From Scylla paramamosain (taxonomy: Eukaryota > Arthropoda > Malacostraca > Decapoda > Portunidae), in assembly GCF_035594125.1 (NCBI RefSeq), contig NW_026973708.1, forward strand, positions 320,001 through 384,000: a stretch of 64,000 nucleotides of DNA, in the 5' to 3' direction. The position numbers were made by a program, and so were the translations under genes. This document shows, one piece after another, positions 21,715 to 37,036 of this stretch. The first letter of the stretch is position 1; the number at the start of each line of letters is the position of its first letter. The notes below the pieces were generated by a model. The model saw only the letters and a program-made list of their open reading frames with translations. It had not been told where the DNA came from and searched no databases.

Positions 21715-23944
21715 TCTTTTATCTTGAAATTTTACAATATAGCATATACATATTCAAATAGTACACAAAAAAACATGCACACAATTAAGACAAAGCCCAT
21801 TCCAAGCTGTCTATAATAAATTGCACGTACATAATTTCTTCTATAATACCGCACGACGCAACAAACATGTTCCCATGAGTGCTGGCCATCTACAAGTTTA
21901 ACATACACCATCCCATAAGCAATGAGGCATGTGAATGCCACTTCATTCTTAGAAAAACAAACAAATACGTAAGAAAAATACACACACATAAAAAGCAACT
22001 TTAACATATGATGGTCATTACTTTGGCTGATGATATTGCCGATTTATCTACTTGAGGGAGGAAATACTGGCATACTGGTTGAAATGGCTTATTGCTGAAC
22101 TAACACATGTAAGAAATTTTAGATAGGTTTGACTAAAACACACAAGGAATTTTAAACTAAGTTGCTCAAAAAGGAACTCAGCAGTGATCAATCAGCATGA
22201 TCAAAAGTACAAAATTGCACAGTTGAGAGGCAGGATTAGAGAAAGACTACATGATGACAGAAAAACATCACTCATTAATATACACTAATATCAACACTGG
22301 CAAACAGAACAGATAGACAATGCTATGTCAAAATTACTGGGAAAACCTTCCACCACAATGGATAAAGTAAAGAGAAGACAAAATGCTAAGAAAAGATCTT
22401 GTGATTAATTATTTCAGAAGAGGTGAAGTTGAACAAAGATTTCAAATTCAAGTTACTTAACATGAAACTAACAAAATTAATAAAATCATAAAAAACAAAA
22501 TGAAGAAGCCCTCTAATTTTGCAACTAATAATTGGTAAAATAAACTGAAGAAAACTGCTAAACCAAATGCTAGATTTAATAAGAGAAATTAAATAATTCT
22601 GAGGTAGAATCATCTACTTAAATCAATGCAAAGTTTTCTTCCATCATTTGAGCCATTAAAGCACTGGAGAGTTCTTTCAGCTATACTGGTAAGCCTACTA
22701 TGGCCTAGAGCTAAGGAAAACTTTAAAGTAATATCAGTGAAAGGAACCTCCAAATGGAAACTGAAAATCCACAAAGTCCAGGAGTTTCATTATTTTGTTG
22801 ACTACACAAGAAAAGCTTGACATGGAAAGGATGAAATGTGAATAAGAAAAGGTGCATAACATCTTCCTCTCCCCAACTGCCAATGCTTTGCTTTGGGAAT
22901 CCCATAACTGTTTGTTTTCTCTAGTCCATTCAGGTGTACAAATGGTCATCAATTATGCCCTACACTTTCTCCAAAACAGTCAGAGGTCATAAATATATAT
23001 AAAAATATCATGCTTATTTCTTTTTTTCATATCTTTGCCTGCACATTCATCTGGGCATGAGATAAACTATCTATAGTCTTGTCACAAAAACACATGCATG
23101 GGACCACATGAGTGTGACTTTATTTCTTGTAAACCTCAACTAGGTAAAAGCACACACAAAAAAGTAGGGTTGTTGTTTTTTTTACTTCAGATGACCACAT
23201 ATACATGAACAGAAGGAGAGCTAACCTTTCATTCCTACAGAGCTACAAGGTCATAACTCCTCACCTTATGTCCTGTACATAAAGTGGTGACCTGCTCTCA
23301 TGAATTATTTAAATAGTTTTAAGACTTCATCTTTAATGGCATTTGTTCATTACAGTGTATATTGAAATACATGTACTTAAGAGTACATTCTAGGTTCATA
23401 ACCAACACTTAATTTGCAACTAAAAATGGCAATTTTTCATAAACTGTTAATTTTTAAAGGTGGTAGGGAAGCTGATGGCACCAGTATGACAGCAAAGAGG
23501 TTGAATGCTGAGATGCATGTTAAAATGTGTACACCCACCAAGCCATCTTGAACACTTAAACATTTTAAATTTTCTCACTTGCAAACTATTTCTTTTTCAC
23601 TTCTAAGAAAACTTACTTCCTCATTCTACTTTGCCAGCTCATGGATATGAATTATACAGGATTAGTTGAAAATCAGCATATAACTGATGCACTCAACTTT
23701 GTGTAAAGAGAAATAAGATGAATAACCATCTTGTCTCACTGTTGCTCCACCATATATTGAGCCATATATTGAGCCATATATAATATGCAAGTATTAACTA
23801 TTACATATCTGTCTGCCTTCAGTATTTCTTTAAATACTCACATTTCAGTCTTGTAAAATATTTTACTTTTAAATTTATCTTATTTACTATTTATTTATGT
23901 TTTACCAGCAAAAGCAATGGATTTCTGATATTTAGAGTAATATC
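21714..23944. other. unassigned AT-rich sequence, about 2.2 kb
   Basis: No recognised gene or element. A three-fold short tandem (CCATATATTGAG) lies at about 23750-23785. Confidence 0.35.
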
Positions 23945-24360
23945 CGAATGCTGTATGGTATGAAAACTGTACCAATAACAGAGACAAGAGGTGGAGATGG
24001 AAGTTGCAGAATTGAAGATGCTGCAGTGTACTCTTGAGTGACAAGACGAGACAAATTAAAGAACAAACACATCAGAGGGACAACACACATATATCAGTTT
24101 GGGAACAACTAAAGAGAGGTGAGATTGAGATGGTTCAGGCATGTCAGAAGAAGGGATGAGGTGTATGTGGGAAGGGGGATGCTGGAAGTACACCTACCCA
24201 GCAGGAGGAAGAGAGAAAGACCAAAGAGGAGATTTATGGATGCAGTGAAAGAAGACATGCAAGTGGTAGGTGTGACAGAAGAAGGCACAAAAGAGCAAAT
24301 GTATTGGAGAAAGATGATCTGCTGTGGCGACTCCTAATGAGAACAGCCGAAAGGAGAAGA
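23945..24360 (+). mobile_element. LINE RT C-terminal fragment (RLRWFRHV type)
   Basis: A 72-codon open frame at 24119-24337 reads LRWFRHVRRRDEVYVGRGML, PSRRKRERPKRRFMDAVKED and WRKMICCGDS. This is the well-known C-terminal signature (R-W-F-G-H-V-x-R, G-R-P-[KR]-x-x-W/F, then W-R) of LINE ORF2 proteins. Upstream, frames with stops read TRRDKLKNKHIRGTT, the segment expected just before. Family distinct from the window's CR1-like copies. Dead fragment. Confidence 0.7.
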
Positions 24361-27079
24361 CAAAGAAGAGTAATATCCTAATTCCACATTAGCTATAGAA
24401 TTTATCATTCAATATAGAGATTTATTTGCATAATAAAAACCATTCATAATGCAGAAATCCATTAAGAGAATGCTATTCATTAAAGAAGGCCTACATTGTA
24501 AGTACTGTATATACTTGTGAGTGCTCACAAGGGACTGCAAGCAGGCATAAATTTGCAAGAAACCATGAGGAAATTACTAAGCACTGCAAGCATTATGAGT
24601 TCTCACATCTTCTTTATGTCATTCTGGGAGAGTGAAGGGTGAGACAAGGGATTATAAATTCCTCACAAACAATGGCAGTCATGATGGCCAATGAAAACAA
24701 CACCAAATTGTTCAGCAAAAGATTATCTCCCTATACATTTTTGCCTAGCATAATGATGGCAAGTTTAATAAGAGATACAGTGTGGATTGTGCTGGCCTCC
24801 ACTGCTGATGTCCATGTTCAATTCAGTGGATGTAGATGTAGATGCGAAGCATTTCCCTTTGCAACCACAGCTCTTTTTCTGCTGTAGTCCACAACCTATA
24901 GTACAGTATTATTTCCTTGCACTGTAATCCATACTTCATTGTCATTGGAGTCAATAAAAAGGAAGAGCCCAATACCAATATTTACTCCTTTCGCTATGAC
25001 AGCTGTTGTCATGTTGTCTGTGTTTTCTCTTGTTTATCTAAATTACTCTTCTTTTTCTGTTGTTGTATTTTTCCAAGATTAATGTAACTTATGTCCAATA
25101 TATTTTCATTATCAAATAACAACCTACACAAAAAGATATTACATCCTTACAGAATTACAATAATTCTCTACAAATATTTTCTGGTATGAAAATGGGTATA
25201 GATTTTCCTTACATAAATACTATATATATATGAAAGGTCTGTATTTTAGTATCAAGTATATTTATTCATAGTAATGTAATTAGATGTGTATCAAACCTTT
25301 AATATAGTATTCACTCAAATATAAAGATATTGGTTTAACTATCATTCCTAACCCAAGTAATCCTCTCTTTGGCTGCCCTCTAAATTTCTTGGGCAATTAA
25401 CATGAGTTTCAAGCTCCCTATCATACTTTCAACTATAGGAGGTCCTAAATCATCATGAGTTGCTCATACTAGGTTAGAAAGAATATAAGAGAAAGAAGTG
25501 GGTCTTAGGATAATGTAAAAAATAAAAAAAATAAATAAAAAAGAATTTGCAAGTGCCCTTATGAAAAAAAAAGAAAAAAAAAAAAAATAGAGATGAGTAA
25601 AAGTGCTTTTTTTGTGTGAAAAGGTAAAAAAAAAATCATGTAAAAGACATATGGAAAAGAGGAAGAAGTGAGGATGGTGAAAAAGGTAATAGCCACATTT
25701 AAAGACAAGTAGGTGAAATATGAAGAAACTGAGGAAACTGGAACATTATGGGAAGATTAAGATATACCTGCTTGACATTGTTCAAGGCTCAGATATAGGA
25801 AGACAAAATAATAGTAAGAACATGGAGGCTACCAAAGATGGATGAGTATAAAGAATTCTGTATGAGCAGAAATATGAACTAAGTGGAAGGAGACAAATTA
25901 AGAGAATTGCACCAACATGCAACGGAAAACAGGGAAGGATTCAAGAGCAGAGGAAGAAATTTTTATGAAAAATGATAAACCAAAACAAAAACAACAATAA
26001 GGAGTACTGAAATAATGGGTAATACAGAAACACTGAATGGAGACATATGAAAATTAAAAGAACATACTGTAACACAGATGGTCTCATACATGGAATTGGA
26101 ACAACATATAAAGAGAGGAGCTGGATGTTTTAGGTTTCAATAGAAGTAAAATTAATGAAGATATGATTAAAGATAGAAAAAGTGTAAATATAATGATTAC
26201 TGCCTTCCATCTAATTTTGATCATAACCCTCTGTAAAAGTTGAAGACAGTACTCAAAAGAAAACAACTTTTTATCTCATCAGAAAGGATCTCTTTTATCC
26301 ATCCTACGATTGTGGCATCCCTGCTGAAGTGAGGTAAGCAACATCTGGGTTGAAATGAGTTGCCGTATGCATCAAATAATCCAACTCAATCTCTCTTATG
26401 AGGTAAGTGACATTTTCTGAAAGCCCAAAGGATAAGCTCATAAAGTCAGAATTTAACAAAAAATCACTTTTTTCCAGTCATAGACTGCATAATAAGATGT
26501 TCTGTGATGGAGAGAGGTAGGTGCCAATGACCTATCAGTGAGTATGATTATGGTGAGTCACCACTTACCAGCCAATGGGCTTTTGACAGTTCTGAGGCAC
26601 ATGCTAAATATGGTCACTTGCCTCACTTTTGCTCATGGGTGGAGTGAGGTAAGTAATGGGGGGTGGCTGGGTTGGGAGCTGGACTTTTAAATGTCGTTTT
26701 CTCAATCTTTTATCTGTGTTGCATACCTCATTACAGCATTGGGTGCCACAATTACAGAAGGGGAAAAGGAAGTAGGTGTGATTCAGTCACACCTACATCC
26801 TTTGTGCATTCAGAAATGTACTCCCTAAATCATGGGGATAAGCAGTAGCAAGAAAAGAGTAACTGGCAACTTCTACAAGTTAGAGAGCTGCCTCAGGATG
26901 GCAACAGAGATGTCAGTGATTATCTACTTACCCAAAGAAACCTTGACATGTATACAAAAAAAAACAAAAGGTTGTTTACAGTGAGAAGAGTATATGTGGA
27001 GAGACTGGACTGGCATGCAACTTTGGGTTAAGTCACCATGACATTTCTGACAACAAAGTTCCAATTCAACTTAAAAAGC
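24361..27079. other. unassigned AT-rich sequence, about 2.7 kb
   Basis: No recognised gene. Three splice-donor-like GAGGTAAG strings occur at about 26331, 26399 and 26646 but no exon could be built around them. Confidence 0.35.
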
Positions 27080-27760
27080 CTTTCATAATCATAGGCTCTC
27101 AAATAAAACCTTAAGTGTTATGAGCTGGCAGCTGAAGATTAAACCAAGTCTGATGGTCCACAAACTTAAAGAAATAAACCTAGAACTTCTTGCTATAGTG
27201 CCCATGAGGACTGTCTCATTGTGTGAAGGAAGAGCTCAACCTTCCCCTCTTTGCTGTGTCAAAGCCACTGCTAAATCCTAAACAAATCATGACTGCATGG
27301 CTTTTGCTAAAAAAGTCCAGCATGTGGCCACCTGACAAGATCAGATCCTTTCTATGGTTTGATGAGAGCACGTTTGCTGTCACTGGTATACCAGCTTGAT
27401 GTGTGAGAAAGCCATTTAACTCTGACAAGCTTGACCCACGCTATACCATAAAACTGTAACATATCCTGAAAATTTAGTGGTTTGAAGAGCTTTTTTTTAC
27501 TATGGAGTTAATTAATTATATTTCCTAGAAAAAGGGCATCTATGTATAGGGTAAGTGTGAACTTACTTTTTTTGTTTAATGTGACCTTGACACAACCTGA
27601 ATACTGGTCTTCTCAACTGAATTGTGCCTACTTCCATGCCCCTTACTGTAAATCACTTGATGTTCATCAGGACAACATGCCACATTACCATCCTGAGCAC
27701 AATTTGACCGGTTTTAGTAGACCATACTATGCTTGATCAAAAGAGTAGCATTATCAGGAA
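27080..27760 (+). mobile_element. dead Tc1-like transposase relic
   Basis: Plus-strand frames, broken by stops, read MRTVSLCEGRAQPSPLCCVK, FAKKVQHVAT, WFDESTFAVTG, SDKLDPRYTIK, and later HQDNMPHYHPEH. These line up in order with Tc1-like transposase: the second helix-turn-helix, the first catalytic Asp in W-x-D-E-S-x-F-x-V-T-G, the D-x-R-Y-T segment, and the second Asp in Q-D-N-x-P-x-H. Inverted repeats were not found. Clearly a different lineage from the intact copy at 45 kb. Confidence 0.6.
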
Positions 27761-28319
27761 AAAACAACACTATTTCAGCATGTCAGTCTGTATATTGATA
27801 GTTACATAAAAAGAATGTTTTATGTGAGATTCATAATGATCTGGTAATGATTCTTGATCTATCCACAGCTTAAGAAAATACTGATTATGAAATTTTGACT
27901 GAAGAATTTATTTGCAGTGGTATGCATGACTCTACATTTCTTTATGCTGTACTTGTGAAAATCTATATTGGCAAGTTGCTCTTGTTAAACACATTTCTGA
28001 ATCTCCTGCCTTGAGTTGTGTCTTAGATCTCAGAATAAGGCAATGTCTCATTCCTTGTTTATAAGTGATGTTAGCCTTGCTTCTGGCTGTGCAGAGAGTG
28101 GAGTGCCACTTTTATGTTGGTGACTGTTAGATATATTTGTCCACTACAAATACCAGCCAATCTAAATAAAGTTCTTACACTTTTGTATGATACAAGATCT
28201 AATATGTCCACAAAAGGTGAAGCATATCCAGTATATGGAATGATTTTTTGTTACTTGGAAAGTTTCAAGTGAATTAATAATATGAGATGCAATATCGTAC
28301 CAATATTTCAGGGTAGAAA
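27761..28319. other. unassigned AT-rich sequence
   Basis: Nothing recognised. Confidence 0.35.
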
Positions 28320-28870
28320 AAGGAGACCAGTATGATTGATCATCATGATGTGTAAAATATATGAAAAATACTATGAAGAGAGAGATGTACTTGAAGAAAA
28401 AAAAAAAAAAAAAAAAAAAAAAAACATGTAATATCAGATGAACAATTCAGATTCAGGAAATGGTAGTCATGTAATGTAATATAATTGAATTTTATACACA
28501 GAAAGAAAAGGATAGATAGATTAGGTATACTTAGATATGATGAAACCAATAGATAAGATTCCACACAAGAGTTCATTATGGAGTATAGGAAAGTAGGACT
28601 CATGAAATGGATGGATGACTTCCTGTACTAATCATGTTAATACACATAAATTATGTGATAGATGTACTTAACACATGTACATGATGAGAGGAGTGAAATA
28701 TCTTCATCTGTGAAACAATGAGAAGGATCCTACACAAGATCTATAAAAGGGTTTGGAAATGGGAACTGAAGGAGGATGAGGAGAAAAGAAAGTGTTGGAA
28801 TTATATAGAAACAAGAAGAGGCCAACATGAAAATACAAAATAAGAAAGAATGCCAGTGAAGGAAGAAATT
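28320..28870 (+). mobile_element. decayed CR1-like LINE RT relic
   Basis: Plus text across frames: a CKIYEKYYEERDVLEE segment, an A28 run (28397-28424), EQFRFRK (cf. KQFGFRKGRSC), then YLDMMKPIDKIPHKSSLW and GLMKWMDDFLY (cf. YLDLKKAFDKVPHKRLLW and LLKWMDDFL), then a KIYKRVWKWELKEDEEKRK segment. Order and spacing match the RT palm of the window's CR1-like copies. The active-site box is not recognisable. Confidence 0.6.
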
Positions 28871-29103
28871 TATGAGTGGTAATGCAAGAAATTATGTTTA
28901 TAAATAGGTAAAATATGTGTATCATTTATGGGTGATGAGGAAAACAATAACACTGATAAGGCAAATATTGGTATATAAATCAGTCACATGATGCTTTCAA
29001 AGAGAAAGAAACATAAAATATTTTGAAAGAACAAAAAGAATGACAGCAAAAATTATCTCATGTATAATTATGAAGTAAATAAAAAATGAATCTATTAACA
29101 ATG

Positions 29104-29648
<545 letters not shown>

Positions 29649-29662
29649 TGTCTTGGAAATTC

Positions 29663-29842
<180 letters not shown>

Positions 29843-29844
29843 AA

Positions 29845-30612
29845 CAGTGGAATCTCAGTTACCGAATGTCTCCCTTTCCAAACAACTTGGTTTTTTAACA
29901 AAAATTTTAACTTGTAATTGCTTCTGTTGCTGTACCATAATTTGGTTTTGGAACATACCTGATTTCAAATACTACAAGACGTAGAAAAAATACCATTTAT
30001 TACTAACATGTAGTTTCTATAAACATTTCCTTCATCTTTATATATTCAGAGGAGAACCACAGAGGGTAAGACAATAATTCAATTTTTGAAGTTAAATGTG
30101 ATCCCATTGAGGAAATTGAAAAACCTTGATGTAAACAAACAAGGTTCAGTGCTCAGGAGTAATACCAAATCTTCTGTGGCTCTCTCTATGACCCATAATG
30201 CCATCATTACTGCACAACTGCACTTTCCCAGTAGCAAGATGTGTTATGATCACCTTAATTTGGAAGTAAATGGGTTGCTCCTCTGTTTCACTCTGTGTAA
30301 GGCTTCCCTCACTTGATCGGTGAGAAAGATAATGCCTGCATGGTCTAAACAATATCTTTTGACGAGTTCTGTGTCACTAAGTTCATTCAATACATCCTCT
30401 CTGGATAAAAAAAAATTCTAGGCTGGAGATGTTGTGGAGAGGCCATCTTAGCAGTGAAAGCGTCGGTCATTACCTGCTAAAATATGTTGGATGGGTGTCT
30501 GAGAACAGATTAATCTATTTTACTACAATTCCTATTGGGAAAATCGCTTAATTTTTCAACGTTTCAGGTTTTGAACCGAATTCAGGAATTAAGTTCGAAA
30601 ACTGAGGTTACA

Positions 30613-30615
<3 letters not shown>
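29845..30615 (-). mobile_element. Harbinger-like DNA transposon remnant, copy a, inside (TA)n
   Basis: Ends are inverted: CAGTGGAATCTCAGTTACCG on the left, and CAGTGTAACCTCAGTTTTCG as reverse complement of the right. Both sides lie against (TA)n. Minus-strand frames (30352-30146) read LATGKVQLCSNDGIMG after an upstream KRYCLDHAGIIFLTDQVREA block, which fits the N-terminal region of HARBI1-type transposases (RYR-x-x-x-x-I-x-x-L, then LRFLATG-x-x-Q). The DDE domain is missing. Total 771 bp. Confidence 0.65.

Positions 30616-30617
<2 letters not shown>

Positions 30618-30689
<72 letters not shown>
30618..30689. repeat. (TA)n microsatellite
   Basis: About 72 bp TA, abutting the right end of the Harbinger-like element. 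Confidence 0.96.
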
Positions 30690-30691
<2 letters not shown>

Positions 30692-30904
30692 TGGGTTGAT
30701 AGGGGAAACCTGATCTTTCACATAAAACAAAGGCTAAGATATTTAATTAAGGAAACAAAAAGAAACTGTGGAAGATAAGATACATGAGTGATGTAAAAAA
30801 TGCTATTCCACTTAGAGATATACAAAATTTCATTGGAAGAAAAAAGTGATAGCAGCAAAGTGTTCACACACAATATAAAAGAACTGGATCAGTGTAAATG
30901 TAAA

Positions 30905-31171
30905 GCACGCACACACACTCGGCTCACAAGAAGGCCCAGGCTCGAATCTTGGGGGCGGCGAGGCAAATGGGTGAGCCTCTTAATGTGTAGCCCCTCTTCA
31001 CCTAGCAGCAAGTAGGTATGGGATGTAACCCTAGGGGTTGTGACCTTCCTGTCCCGGTGTGTGGTGTGTCAGCAGTCTCAATCCTACCAAAAGATTGGCC
31101 ACTATGAACTCTGAGCTCTTTCCATAGGGGAACGGCTGGCAGGGTGACCAGCAGACACACACACACACACA
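30905..31171 (+). mobile_element. tRNA-derived SINE with (AC)n tail
   Basis: It contains a tRNA-like B box (GGCTCGAATCTTGG around 30939) in a short GC-rich head, a non-tRNA body (GGGATGTAACCCTAGGGGTTG, TGAGCTCTTTCC), and a terminal ACACAC run at 31156-31171 after GGGTGACCAGCAGAC. I did not find a clean A box. The layout and the microsatellite tail fit crustacean SINEs mobilised by CR1-type LINEs. Confidence 0.55.
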
Positions 31172-31185
31172 ACTGTAAGAGAGGG

Positions 31186-33368
31186 AGGGACCTAGACAGT
31201 GGCATACACTAATGTGGATGGCTTAGTTTCAGTGATGGATGAAGTGAATGAATTTATAAAAGCAAATGAACCAGACATCATGGCAATGGTAGAAACTAAA
31301 CTAAGAGATTCAGAGACACCGACTTTAGAAGGGGAAAGTACAATATGTGGATAAGAAATAGATTTGGAAAAGGGAGGTGGAGTGATGATGCTTGTTAAAA
31401 AGGGTATCAGGGTGGAGAGTGTGGAAAAGGCAGAAGGCTTGGTGGAAGGCCTAAACTTACAACTAATAAATGGAAGAAGAGGAAGACTATATGTCACAGT
31501 GGTGTATGTCCCACCAAAAACAAAGACAAGAGCATGAACAGTTGCTGAGTGAGACAAAAGAATGGCTTGTAAATAAAATTAAAGAAAACAACAAATTTGT
31601 TATAATGGGAGATTTTAATTGTAAAGAGATAAATTGGGAGGGGTGGAACACAAGAGGAGGAGAAGACTCATGGAGAGATAAGGTTCTGAAACTGGCAATG
31701 AACAATATTATGACACAGTGGGTTGAGGAAAACACTAGATACAGAGGAGGAGAGGAGCCATCAAGACCTGATTTGGTATTATCAAAAGAAGCAGATATTA
31801 TAGAAGACATGAATTATAACTGTCCACTAGGAAAAAGCGACCATGTCATGATAAGGTTTCGTATTAAAGAAAAAAAAGAGAGGAAAGTCAATGTGAAGAT
31901 TAAAAAAGTGAAAGATTTAATTATGGTAAGTCAAATTTTGAACAAATGAGGAGATACTTTGGTGAAACGGACTGGAGTCACTTATCACAGCAAGTAATGT
32001 GGAAAAGTGGGAAACTTTCATCAATATTTATGAAGAGGGAGTGAAAAGATATGTACCGAAAGTAGAGATAATGAACGTGAGTTTTCAATCAGTATTCACA
32101 AAAGTATAATAGAAGATATGAAATAGCTAGGGAGAAGAGGGAAATGGCATGGAATAGATGGCGGAGGAAAAATACGCAGGAGCTCTGGCAAAACTACACA
32201 ACTACAAGAAATGAATATGTAAGGATTATTAGAAAAGAAAGGAAAAATTATGAGAAAGATATTATGGACAAATGCAAAGAGGAACCAAAACTATTCTTCA
32301 GATATGTGAACAGCAAAATGAAAAATAGAGAAGGAATAAGCAGATTGATGGTGAATGGTCAAATGTGTGAGGATCTGGCTGAATTGGCAGAGATAATGAA
32401 CGCAAGTTTTCAATCAGTATTCACAAAAGAGAGAACATTTGTGTGGCAGAGTGAGATGAGTGAGGAAATGGGTCTGGGGGAAATCCAAGTGACTGAAGAG
32501 GATGTCCAGAAACAGATGGAGGGACTAGATGTTAGGAAGGCCCCTGGACCTGATGGAGTGTCAGGATGGATACTAAAAGAGTGCAATCAGCAGCTGACAT
32601 GGGTAATGCATAATATTATTGAGAGCTCCCTAATTGAAAGTAGAGTCCCAATTGAATGGAAGAGAGCCAACATAGTGCCAATCTACAAAGGTGGTAGTAA
32701 AGAGGAGCCCTTAAACTATAGACCTGTGTCTCTAACAAGTGTGGTGTGCAAAATGTGTCAAAGATTGGTGAAGGATAAATGGATGCAGTACCTAGAAGAA
32801 AATGAAGTGATAATAAAGCAACAATTTGGATTTAGGAGAGGGAGATCATGTGTTACAAACTTTACTGAGTTTTTATTCTAGAGTGGTGGATATAATGCAA
32901 GAAAGAGATGGATGGGCTGATTGTGTTTATTCAGACCTGAAGAAGGCCTTTGATAAAGTGCCACACGGGAAATTGTTGTGGAAGTTGAAGCATAATGGTG
33001 GGCTACGGGGGGGGCTGCTGAGATGGATGGAAAATTTCTTGACAAACAGAGAAATGAGAACAGTAGTAAAAGATAAAAAATCATCATGGAGGGAAGTCAT
33101 AAGTGGAGTACCCCAAGGCTCAGTACTTGCACCAATCATGTTTGCAGTCTATATAAATGATATGACGGAGAGTGTGAACAGCTACATGAGCCTTTTTGCA
33201 GATGATGCAAAGTTGCTGAAGAAAGTTGAGAGTGCAGAGGACTGTGGAACATTACAAGAAGACCTGAACAAGATATCAGAGTGGAGTTATAGATGGGAAA
33301 TAGAATTTAATTTAAAGAAGTGTAAAGTGATAGAATTTGGAAAAAGTATAAGAAGAGTGAAAGGAAAT
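31186..33368 (+). mobile_element. CR1-like LINE, best-preserved body (endonuclease + RT)
   Basis: Encodes a non-LTR retrotransposon ORF2. Endonuclease: ANEPDIMAMVETKL near 31260, then GDFNCKEINW at about 31606 and a SDHVMI block at about 31837. RT: KAPGPDG, NYRPVSLTS, QFGFRRGRSC, DLKKAFDKVPH, SGVPQGSVLAP and an intact SLFADDAKL. Stops interrupt the endonuclease, a frameshift near 32870 splits the RT, and a 40-bp duplication sits at 32065-32104. The thumb and C-terminus are absent in this orientation: an inverted LINE 3' end begins at 33369. Not functional. Confidence 0.85.
31470..31949 (+). pseudogene. LINE endonuclease ORF fragment
   Basis: A 159-codon frame carrying the C-terminal half of an AP-like endonuclease: VIMGDFNCKEINWEGW (catalytic Asp-Asn), RPDLVLSKEADII, and KSDHVMIRFRI (catalytic Asp-His). 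The N-terminal half lies in other frames upstream with stops. Confidence 0.75.
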
Positions 33369-33383
33369 TATGTATTTACCTAG
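32144..33383 (+). pseudogene. LINE reverse transcriptase, frameshifted
   Basis: Two overlapping frames (32144-32881 and 32826-33383) together cover RT blocks 0-7. A one-step frame change between RSCVTN and LLSFYSRV divides them. The active-site box FADDAKL at about 33197 is intact. The final codons of the second frame run into the inverted LINE tail. Confidence 0.85.
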
Positions 33384-33975
33384 TTGTGCTTTATGGGAAA
33401 AGAGCTATGCTCATGCTGTCCCATCTCTATATCTTTTAATATCCAACTTAGCCTTGAATCCATGTATACTTTCTGCATTTACTATCTCCTCATCCAGACT
33501 GTTCCATACATCAATACTTCTATATGGTAAACTATACTTTTTGACATCTCTTCTACAAACACTTCTTTTCAGCCTCTTTCCATGTCCTCTAGTGTTTCGT
33601 GTATCCCAGACCGTTAAGTTGCTCCAGTCTACCTCCTCTACTCCCTCATATGCTTTATATATCGCAATCAAATCTCCCCTTTCTCTCCTCTTTTCCAAAG
33701 TTGGTAGATGTATCCTTGCCAGTCTCTCTTCATATGACAAGTCCCTGATACTTGGTACCAACTTCATAGCTGCTCTCTGAACTCTCTCCAACTTATATCC
33801 TTTTTCTTGTATGGCGACCACACTACTGCTGCATATTCTAGTCTAGGTCTTATCAGCAACACGATCATCTTCCTGACCATCTCTTCATCCATATATGCAA
33901 AGGCCTGCCTTATTCTTCTCTACAAGTTATAGGTTTCTCCTGTAATTTTGCTAATGTGTTTCTCCAGGTTCAGTA
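33369..33975 (-). mobile_element. CR1-like LINE 3' end (variant B), inverted
   Basis: Minus strand: HISKITGETYNL, thumb and KLERVQRAAMKLVPS, IRDLSYEERLARIHLPTLEK, RRERGDLIAIYKAYEGVEEV, WNSLDEEIVNAESIHGFKAK, then tail TATTTACCTAGTTG at 33370. It interrupts the plus-strand copy right after its RRVKGN codons. Confidence 0.85.
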
Positions 33976-34133
33976 TTGATGTATGGAACAGTCTGGATGA
34001 GGAGATAGTAAATGCAGAAAGTATACATGGATTCAAGGCTAAGTTGGATATTAAAAGATATGGAGACGGGACAGCACAAGCATACCTCTTTTCCCATAAA
34101 GCACAACTAAGTAAATACAACTAGGTAAATACA
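33976..34133 (+). mobile_element. CR1-like LINE terminal 158 bp (variant B)
   Basis: Plus strand: WNSLDEEIVNAESIHGFKAK, LDIKRYGDGTAQAYLFSH, and tail CAACTAAGTAAATACAACTAGGT. It is the reverse complement of 33370-33525 with few differences, so the two form a fold-back with about 450 bp between the arms. Confidence 0.85.
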
Positions 34134-36975
<2,842 letters not shown>

Positions 36976-36980
36976 TGTGT

Positions 36981-37035
<55 letters not shown>
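36976..37035. repeat. (GT)n microsatellite at LINE tail
   Basis: About 58 bp GT with one TAT interruption, continuous with the TATTTACCTGG tail of the LINE that follows. Confidence 0.96.

Positions 37036-37036
<1 letters not shown>

Noticed and set aside
26331..26654. Three GAGGTAAG splice-donor-like sites
   Set aside because: No open coding segment ends at any of them.
31002..31205. Open frame inside the SINE
   Set aside because: The segment is explained by the SINE; the frame is incidental.
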